Source: Cristatella mucedo
Lineage: Eukaryota > Bryozoa > Phylactolaemata > Cristatellidae
Reading direction: 5' to 3'
DNA length: 46,857 nt
NCBI GenBank assembly: GCA_009760855.2
Contig: WPIO01000207.1
Coordinates: 295,501-342,357 of the forward strand
Position numbers and translations under genes: made by a program. The notes under the pieces were generated by a model. The model was not told the DNA's origin and made no database searches. It worked only from the letters and a program-made list of their open reading frames with translations. Of this stretch, positions 40,081-46,857 are shown piece after piece. The stretch's first letter is position 1; every line of letters starts with the position of its first letter.

Positions 40081-40669
40081 TGATAAGTCTCCAAATGAAT
40101 TTAATTAAGCTGGCGGAATTACAAGTGGCTAAGAAACTAAAAGTCAGGCTTGTTCAAGTTAATTTACTCTGATCAACTAATTACAGACAGACTTACCGTC
40201 ACCTCAAGTTGGTTCATCACTCTAGTTGGTTTCATTTATCACCATAGAGAGTTGCGTATGCATGAGGAAAGGTCGTATTCATCGAGCTCTAACTGTGGAG
40301 GAACTGAAGGCGAGGATGCACCTGTCACCATCTATTGAAGAGTCCTATGTGTAAAATAATTTCATCTGCTAGTAGGTGAATGTTTTCAAGTATTGGTTCA
40401 GTATAGGTCCTAGTAACCACGCATGTTTGAGTGTTAATGTCAAGGCCATTCACGTGAGATACGAAAAACGTTTCCTCAAGTTTAAAAGAAAACAAGAGAA
40501 GAGAGCCAAGAAAACATAATGTTTGGAGCTCATTTGTAGATGATATTAAGCCGAAGATATTGAAGATTGCTGTGTTATAAAGTATTTGTGGATTGGAGTC
40601 TCACAGTCTCTCCAATTGATGAATACTAATAAACTAATTATTAATGCCATTATATAAATTATTACAGCC
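40081..40669. other. Host intergenic DNA
   Basis: Nothing recognisable. AT-richer towards the right. Confidence 0.35.
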
Positions 40670-40910
40670 ATCAGCGCCTGAGTGTGTGCCACTGGCAAGC
40701 CATCAGCACCTCAGTGTGTGCCACTGGCTCTGTGTCTCTCTAGCCAGCACGGCTGCCGGCTCCCTCACCTTCACCCTTTCGTCGGCAATAATTGCTTCAG
40801 CCACCTCTCCGGGTGTGTGACCCACGTCCGGGCATCTCGCCCACGTCCTCGGCTGGCACCTCGTGTGTCGCCGCTTGATGAGTGTTTTTTTCCGATACGA
40901 CATAAGCTAA
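40670..40910 (-). repeat. Fragment related to the GC-rich repeat at 20700-22330
   Basis: The minus-strand frame with 'EVAEAIIADERVKVREPAAVL' resembles the minus-strand product near 20890-20960. It starts with a short duplicated unit, GCCATCAGC(A/G)CCT-AGTGTGTGCCACTGGC, at 40669-40725. Confidence 0.4.
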
Positions 40911-42954
40911 TTTTTGTCCATCCTCGGTTTCACCAGCGGATGTCAAAAATTACCCGACGTGGTATCATGAAAAAACTCATCGCTAAAATAGCGTCATTTG
41001 TGTTACTTTGTTGAACGAACTTACAGTAAAATTTTGTTTCCTTAATGATTATTTTATTTCAGCAGAAATATTTTTAACTTACGTAGCAGATGACTTTTCA
41101 ATCGAGGCGAATAAATTCTTGTCCTTTCGAAACCAGGAGGTTAATGCATATTGACTTTGTTTCATCAGGTAGAAAATATGTTAGAATAAAAGAAGACCTA
41201 ATAAAGTTGGTTTTACAGAACCAGTTGTTACTGGTGGCGGCAATACTTTAACTTTGACTTATAAAACAAGAAGAATATATGCAGACTTCGGATCACAAAC
41301 AAATTCTTTGATATCAAACAAATAAACTACCTGATAGAGTTAGAATTTCATGGCCATTTATTAGAGTTAACTTTAAAGTATCGTTTTTAGTATCGTTTGA
41401 TGAGAAAATGTTTGATAATGGAGAAAGAGAAAGAAAAGGAGCAGAAACAAAATTAATGTTAACAATGAATAGTGAGTCAGAAAATACAATTTATAAAAAA
41501 AATTGCTTTCACTAGGGACTAATTCTGAAATGTTAATAGAACACAACGTTGGTTATGAATGGTTATTTCTTTGATATCATTCATTTTCAGTTGTTGTTTC
41601 AAAATATATACCTATAGGTGGTGAAACGCATATTAAAACTCCTAAACATCTTGGTCAGAAAAAGTGTAATATTAACTTAAAAAATGTTATTGATGAATTT
41701 TGTGCTCTATGGTGTGTTTTAAGTGCTTTAAATCCTGTAACAAGAATCAAATGGAAGATAAATGACTTCAAAGAAACATTATGTTTGAGATATTATCACT
41801 TGAATAACGAAATTGAATGAAAAAAAAGGTTAAATCTCTAAAGGTACCTCTAAAGGTTAAATATGTTGATCAATTAGAGAAAGCAATGAATGCTATTATA
41901 AATGTTATTTATGTGGATATAAAGAATTAAGAGTTTCTCCATTAAGAATTGTTAAAAAGTAAGAAAGAGGGGAGATATGAAGACCAATTATTACTTAATA
42001 AAGATGCAAAAGAACATTATATGGTCATTAATAACTTTAATTCATTATGTAGATATGTGCCTTCTGGAGAAAAACAGTATTATTGCAATAGATGTTTAGA
42101 TAGATTCTTTGATAAAAGTCAAGTAAACAAAAATTCAGAATTATGTGAAAGTATAAACTCTGAAGCAACAGTTTATGCAATACCAAATGAAAATAGTAAC
42201 TTTGTTAGGTTTGATTCTTTAAAACATCTAAATACATGTCAATATGTTTCTTATGCAGACTTTTAATGTATATTTGAAAAGGGAAAAACTTAATCAATTC
42301 GTACTCCATGTTAAGCTGCTTACGGTATTATTAATAGGAAAAAGAAGCTTTTGTTACGTTTATGAAAGTTGGGTCTGATTTTGTAGTTAAGTTTTTAAAA
42401 AAAATATTTGATTTATCATGAGTTAAAAAAAGTAAATCGATTGAAAATAATTCAGAAGGTAAAATTATGACCTAACTGAAAGTGAACTGGAAAGACATGA
42501 TACATTTATTTTTTGTTGGATGTGTAGAGAACCATTCAATACAATAAAGAGTGATACGAAAAAAGTTTATGATCACTCTCCTCTAGTAAATAAATACAGA
42601 GGAGCTGCTCACCAACTTTTAACCTAAAAGATAGAATGAATTTAAAAAATTGCAACTTCCTGTTATATTTCATAGTTTTAGAGGATATGATTCACATATA
42701 CCTGTCTAATCACTTTAAAACTTCAGTGTTAAAGCAGAACCAATAGCAAATAATCTTGAGAAATGCATGATAATAGGAGGTAAGGATGTTGTTTGAATCT
42801 TGTTGAGTGCTTGAAGATTGTGCTCAATTTATGCTAAGATCACTAGACTTTATTGCAACAATTGGTAAAACAATTGATTGTTTTAAGTTTCTAATAAAGT
42901 TTTATTTGAAAACGTCCAAATAAAAACCTTTATATGTTAGCATCCAAAGAAGAG

Positions 42955-43715
42955 TATCGTTATAAGTTCACGGATTCATCTGAGAAGTCTTTTGTAACTT
43001 CTCTTCCAAATAAGGAAGATTTTTACTCAAGTGCTTACATGACTGGGATATCTGATGAAAGTTATAAAAAGCAAATGCTGTTCGGAAAGAGTTCGACAGT
43101 AAAAATATGTTGGAATAACATAATTTATATCTATTAACAGATGCGTTATTACTTGCACTTTGTTTTTAAAGTTTTAGAAAAGGTTAGATATGAAAACTAA
43201 AACTAGATCTAGCAAACTTTGTAACAGCACCAAACTTCTCATGGAATGCAGTACTTTGGTTTTCAGGAGTGAAGAGTGAGTTATCGACTGATAAAGAAAT
43301 TATGATATGCTTAAAAAGGCGATTCGTGGTAGAATATGCCAAGTAAATAGTAGACTTGTTAAAGCAAGCAATCCAATGACTCCTGGTTATGATAAAGACA
43401 AAACCACAACATTGGTATCGTATCAAGATGCAACAAGTCTTTATCCCACTGCAATTATGGAACTCCAACCACAAGAAAATATTGAAGAGATGTAAAATGA
43501 AGGATAGAATAGTGACAGTATTTTGAAATTAGAAAATGAGTCAGGCATTGGCTACTTCTTTGTTGTTGATATTGAGTATGATCCTAAAACTAATACAACT
43601 AATACTTTTTACGGTTATATGAAGGCAATGCCAGACTAATTGCTGTTAATACAATTGGTAAGTTTAAAGATAATCGAAGGAAAAGTTATTTCGGAAGTAT
43701 GTGCTTTAAGACCCA
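42955..43715. repeat. 761-bp direct repeat, left copy
   Basis: The sequence reappears at 46097-46857, 3,142 bp to the right, with no difference that I can see by reading. It covers the PolB region from before motif A to just beyond the deletion point. The right copy is cut by the window end, so the true length is unknown. Confidence 0.85.
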
Positions 43716-43997
43716 CATTATACTCTGTAAGTACTGTTGATGCTGAAAGGAAAGCAGCTGCAAAAGAAGTAACAAAAGCAGTTTTAACTAAAACATCGGG
43801 CATGATACATTTGTAAGTTGTTTTACTGATAGTATAGACATTTTCAAAGGTCAAACAAGTGAAGGGTTTGGGAAAAAGCAAATTAGAAAATTTCATAAAT
43901 TATCCCAAGATAAACATGAACTGTTTACTAATGAGTTAGAAAAAGTTGCACTGTCAGCATTTGACTCGAAGCGATACTAGCTAGATTGTGGTGTATC

Positions 43998-44040
43998 GTG
44001 TCTATATATATATCTATCTATATTTATATCTATGTGTCTA
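43998..44040. repeat. TATA/TATC microsatellite inside the PolB C-terminus
   Basis: A run of TATATATATATCTATCTAT type interrupts the C-terminal block that in polintons reads 'FD.KRYi..dg..TLAYGHYK'. 'DSKRY' lies just left and 'AYRHYK' just right. Confidence 0.6.
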
Positions 44041-44120
44041 CGCTTATAGACATTACAAAACTGATAAAGCTTTAAATAAAGAAACTAATTCAGGTCGCTG
44101 TGATAAATGTCCGATTGGTT

Positions 44121-44571
44121 AAAATTGTATAGATGCCAAACAGAAAAATTGAAAGCAAAACAAATACCTATAAAGAAAGTAAGCTTGGCCATTAAAGAGA
44201 AAAAGGAAACAGATAAAACACGTTAATATCCTAGAAGAAATAGATCCATGTAAGTAAATGGAGAAATAAAAAAATTAATAAAATTACTGCTACTTTTATA
44301 GTGATGGACCAAGAAAGTCTAGAAATTGTTCCAATTTTCAGAGTAAAACGATTCAATTGATATTAGTCTTTCATACACTGAATCAGTATCTGATGCAATT
44401 TCTGAAGACCCTGATTATGTTCCTGAATCAGAATCAGAATTAGAAACAAATTCCCATGTTAGTCATTCAGATAGAAGTTTTGAGTAACAAGATAAAGAAT
44501 TTGAATGTGAACGAGATGAACGACATGTCCAACAAGATTTTAAAATCTATGTAAATGAAGAAAAATAACTC
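44121..44571 (+). pseudogene. Acidic viral ORF remnant
   Basis: A frame near 44348-44571 reads an acidic Ser/Glu-rich stretch ('SEDPDYVPESESELE') interrupted by TAA near 44487. It continues with 'FECERDERHVQQDFK' to TAA 44566-44568. The Lys-rich sequence to the left may belong to the same gene in another frame. No family is recognised. Confidence 0.3.
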
Positions 44572-44585
44572 TAAATTTTTATACC

Positions 44586-44593
44586 TATATAGA
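44586..44593 (+). promoter_or_regulatory. TATATAGA box
   Basis: TATATAGA ends 2 bp before ATG 44596, as at other viral genes. A close variant, TATATAGT, sits at 44885-44892 before ATG 44894. Confidence 0.5.
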
Positions 44594-44595
44594 AA

Positions 44596-44880
44596 ATGGA
44601 TATTTCAAGAATTCTTAGATGTGAATAATCTAGTGAAATGGCAATAGGAATTTGTTCAGAAAAAACTAAATGAGAAGATTGACGAGTAGGTAAACATTCG
44701 CTTGATAAACTTGCTCCTAATTTAAATAGTTCATGTATTAGTTTTTTAATAGAGATTTCTTGTACATGTGATAACCTAATCAAGTTTCGTTGCAGGATAA
44801 TTGAAATGCTAGACAGCGAACAAAGAGTCGAAAACACCAAAGGCAAAACCTGGTGCAAACATTTTATAATTTTATATATA
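44596..44880 (+). pseudogene. Small viral protein, paralogue 1, three stops
   Basis: Begins 'MDISRILRCE', meets TAA after ten codons and two TGA codons later. It then stays open in the same frame through 'FLIEISCTCDNLIKFRCRIIEMLDSEQ'. The start and layout match the gene at 44894, so the two are tandem paralogues. Function unknown. Confidence 0.4.
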
Positions 44881-44893
44881 TATATATATAGTA

Positions 44894-45140
44894 ATGGAAG
44901 TTTCAAGAATTCTTTGTTGTAAAAAGGCTATAAAATTAGCAGAAGAAATTTGCAACAATAAATTCAAATGTATCAGTCAAGATTTAATTAAACAATTATT
45001 TGTATAATTTATTCAAGACTTAGATGGTTTAATTTTTTGAGTCCTATAGATATTCTAATGCTTGTGATAAAATACAAGACTATGAAGAAAAACTAGAAAA
45101 CAACATTAAAAGCACTAGAATAATAGTATTTGGTAATTAG
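44894..45140 (+). pseudogene. Small viral protein, paralogue 2, frameshifted
   Basis: Begins 'MEVSRILCCKKAIKLAEEIC', parallel to paralogue 1, and stops at TAA 45005-45007. A coiled-coil tail ('CDKIQDYEEKLENNIKS') follows in another frame to a stop near 45138. Function unknown. The shared first residues 'M-acidic-hydrophobic-SRIL' and the adjacent TATATAGA-type boxes support gene duplication. Confidence 0.4.
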
Positions 45141-45201
45141 ATTATTTTTACTTTGTTAATTAATTTGTGTGCATGTAATCTTCTTATAATAATACCGGAG
45201 A

Positions 45202-45705
45202 ATGGCTGCAACTTCTGATGCTACTGATCCAACTGTAGCAACGAGTGCTACTGCACTAAAAGCTTACGTAGATTATCTCCTTAATTCAAGAATGACATCT
45301 TACGATGAACGAACACTTGATTCAGATATTTCCGTTATGACAGGTACATCTGTTAAGAAATTCTATCCAGATGAATGTGATATTGAAGCACACAAGATAA
45401 TTACATTTGGAATGAAAGACGTAACAGCAAATCTCGATAGTAAAGTAAGAGCTAAAGTTGATGCACTTCTGGATACACCTGGTAAAATCTCCGGTTATGC
45501 ATCAAGGATTGCATTAAAACTTCCAACACTATCAAAAGTTATCTCAGGAGTATCTGGAGTTAAACCTGATATCTCTGGTAATGTCAAGGACGAGTGTTAT
45601 GCAGCTCTACCTGATATTTCTAATGGAACTTGTGCAAGACAAAAAGCAACTGCAGCAGCACAAGCGCAAACAACTACTGACGCTCCTGCACCGACCACTG
45701 TGTAA
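45202..45705 (+). CDS. Intact 167-aa viral protein, Ala/Thr-rich, unknown
   Basis: Uninterrupted from ATG 45202 to TAA 45703-45705. The N-terminus is Ala/Thr-rich ('AATSDATDPTVATSATALK'), the centre is a globular mixed helical segment with two Cys ('YPDEC', 'VKDECYAAL'), and the tail is Ala/Gln/Thr/Pro-rich ('AAAQAQTTTDAPAPTTV'), suggesting a disordered or glycosylatable end. There is no signal peptide or membrane segment and no family is recognised. It is one of three intact viral ORFs and the only one in the right block, where the neighbouring PolB is a wreck. Confidence 0.6.
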   Translation: MAATSDATDPTVATSATALKAYVDYLLNSRMTSYDERTLDSDISVMTGTSVKKFYPDECDIEAHKIITFGMKDVTANLDSKVRAKVDALLDTPGKISGYASRIALKLPTLSKVISGVSGVKPDISGNVKDECYAALPDISNGTCARQKATAAAQAQTTTDAPAPTTV

Positions 45706-45744
45706 TTAATTTTAATTTAAAAATAATAAAAAAATATTATATAA

Positions 45745-46094
45745 CATGGTTTCAGTTGAAACAAGAGGAAAAGACTGTCCCTATGAAGTTCAAGGCCAGC
45801 AAAATTCAAACTTCAAGATCTGTTCATATCCAATGGGTAGAATGAAGAAATTAGATCAACTTTGTTAGATGCTGTAAAACTAGTACTATAATACAAAGCA
45901 CTAAGAATCAATCACTCTGAACCAAAGATAGCATGTATATTCACGTAAGTTAGAGATGCTGTAAAACTAGCACTATAATACAAAGCACTAAGAATCAATC
46001 ACTCTGACCCAGAGATAGCATGTATATTCACTAAAGTTAGAGATGGTTTAATCTTTGAAGAGTTCCTTATAAGGCTTAAAATAGAAAAAAGAAA
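45745..46094 (+). pseudogene. Viral ORF with in-frame tandem duplication, broken
   Basis: ATG 45745 follows TATATAAC and opens 'MVSVETRGKDCPYEVQGQQ' to a TAG near 45866. The continuation in another frame holds two copies of an 87-bp unit. Each has TAA at the same codon ('LAL' then stop then 'YKALRINHS'). The frame then runs into 'VRDGLIFEEFLIRLKIEKR'. It ends at the junction with the repeated PolB segment. Function unknown. Confidence 0.35.
45866..46039. repeat. Two tandem 87-bp units
   Basis: GATGCTGTAAAACTAG recurs 87 bp later (45868 and 45955), with the following 80 bp nearly identical. 87 bp is 29 codons, so the reading frame is kept. Confidence 0.85.
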
Positions 46095-46096
46095 CA

Positions 46097-46857
46097 TATC
46101 GTTATAAGTTCACGGATTCATCTGAGAAGTCTTTTGTAACTTCTCTTCCAAATAAGGAAGATTTTTACTCAAGTGCTTACATGACTGGGATATCTGATGA
46201 AAGTTATAAAAAGCAAATGCTGTTCGGAAAGAGTTCGACAGTAAAAATATGTTGGAATAACATAATTTATATCTATTAACAGATGCGTTATTACTTGCAC
46301 TTTGTTTTTAAAGTTTTAGAAAAGGTTAGATATGAAAACTAAAACTAGATCTAGCAAACTTTGTAACAGCACCAAACTTCTCATGGAATGCAGTACTTTG
46401 GTTTTCAGGAGTGAAGAGTGAGTTATCGACTGATAAAGAAATTATGATATGCTTAAAAAGGCGATTCGTGGTAGAATATGCCAAGTAAATAGTAGACTTG
46501 TTAAAGCAAGCAATCCAATGACTCCTGGTTATGATAAAGACAAAACCACAACATTGGTATCGTATCAAGATGCAACAAGTCTTTATCCCACTGCAATTAT
46601 GGAACTCCAACCACAAGAAAATATTGAAGAGATGTAAAATGAAGGATAGAATAGTGACAGTATTTTGAAATTAGAAAATGAGTCAGGCATTGGCTACTTC
46701 TTTGTTGTTGATATTGAGTATGATCCTAAAACTAATACAACTAATACTTTTTACGGTTATATGAAGGCAATGCCAGACTAATTGCTGTTAATACAATTGG
46801 TAAGTTTAAAGATAATCGAAGGAAAAGTTATTTCGGAAGTATGTGCTTTAAGACCCA
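46097..46857 (+). pseudogene. PolB: Second partial PolB copy (right copy of direct repeat), cut by window end
   Basis: Looks identical to 42955-43715. It includes 'DATSLYPTAIM' (motif A) and the same palm-deletion junction and stops. The sequence switches abruptly from the 45745 ORF into the middle of PolB at 46097. This is either a tandem duplication with a unit of 3,142 bp or an assembly artefact at a contig end. Confidence 0.8.

Larger units (their letters stand above)
41227..44120 (+). pseudogene. PolB: Polinton protein-primed family B DNA polymerase, heavily degraded with palm deletion
   Basis: Fragments in all three frames follow the polinton PolB order. 'IPIGGETHIKTPKHLGQKK' and 'CALWCVLSALNP' form the N-terminal domain. 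'KYIPI', 'HYMVINNFNSLCR' and 'YYCNRCLDRFF' precede 'YADF' (exonuclease Exo I; the next codon is TAA 42264-42266). 'NKYRGAAHQ' and 'IFHSFRGYDSHI' follow, then 'DATSLYPTAIM' (motif A, catalytic Asp) near 43426. Next come 'GYFFVVDIEYDP', 'ALRPTLYS', 'LSAFDSKRY' and 'AYRHYKTDK' (C-terminus). Between about 43636 and 43660 the text jumps from motif A's neighbourhood to the post-palm 'GKFKDN' block. Motif B (KxxxNSxYG-like) and motif C (DTDS) are missing. The enzyme is dead. Confidence 0.85.

Overview
This window is metazoan-type chromosomal DNA carrying a decayed, integrated polinton-like (Maverick/adintovirus-type) double-stranded DNA virus. The viral parts are very AT-rich. They hold the diagnostic set: protein-primed family B DNA polymerase, retrovirus-type (rve) integrase, adenain-like protease, FtsK/HerA-type packaging ATPase, a major capsid protein and two penton-like minor capsid proteins. 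They also hold a parvovirus-type phospholipase A2 virion protein, a YqaJ-like exonuclease, an HNH-AP2 nuclease relic and fibre-like repeat proteins. The surrounding DNA has higher GC, is full of decayed non-LTR retrotransposons (3' ends with (ATT)n tails) and carries one spliced zinc-finger gene. I cannot name the host; repeat style and spliced structure suggest an invertebrate animal, but this is weak inference.

Layout. 1-15146: viral structural and integration block. From the left: a fibre-like gene (-), core/pX-like and coiled-coil genes (+), HNH relic (-), PLA2 virion protein (+), an intact unknown gene (-), protease (-), truncated ATPase (+), a Lys/Glu-rich gene (+), two penton-like genes (+), a pVI-position gene (+), MCP (+), YqaJ nuclease (+), a fibre-like gene (+) split by a 2,100-bp solo LTR, a zinc-ribbon protein (-), integrase (+) and a membrane protein (-). 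15147-15675: LINE fragment. 15676-16196: a last piece of virus. 16197-18020: a second, older LTR of the same family. 18020-41160: host DNA with LINE fragments, a GA microsatellite, GC-rich repeats and the zinc-finger gene (exons 36696-39051). 41160-46857: a second viral block with the PolB relic, small genes, one intact 167-aa ORF and a 761-bp exact-looking repeat of PolB that runs off the window end.

How it fits together. Integrase, PolB and YqaJ nuclease would have handled integration, replication and recombination. MCP, minor capsids, protease, ATPase, PLA2 and fibres would have built, matured and delivered virions. Most viral genes start just after a TATATAGA-like box, which looks like a virus-specific promoter. 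Nearly every viral gene is broken: by frame breaks at A/T homopolymers, by in-frame TGA/TAA/TAG codons, by LINE and LTR insertions, by loss of the ATPase Walker A part and by loss of the PolB palm motifs B and C. The copy as sequenced is therefore a fossil and not a functional virus, although some homopolymer breaks could be assembly errors.
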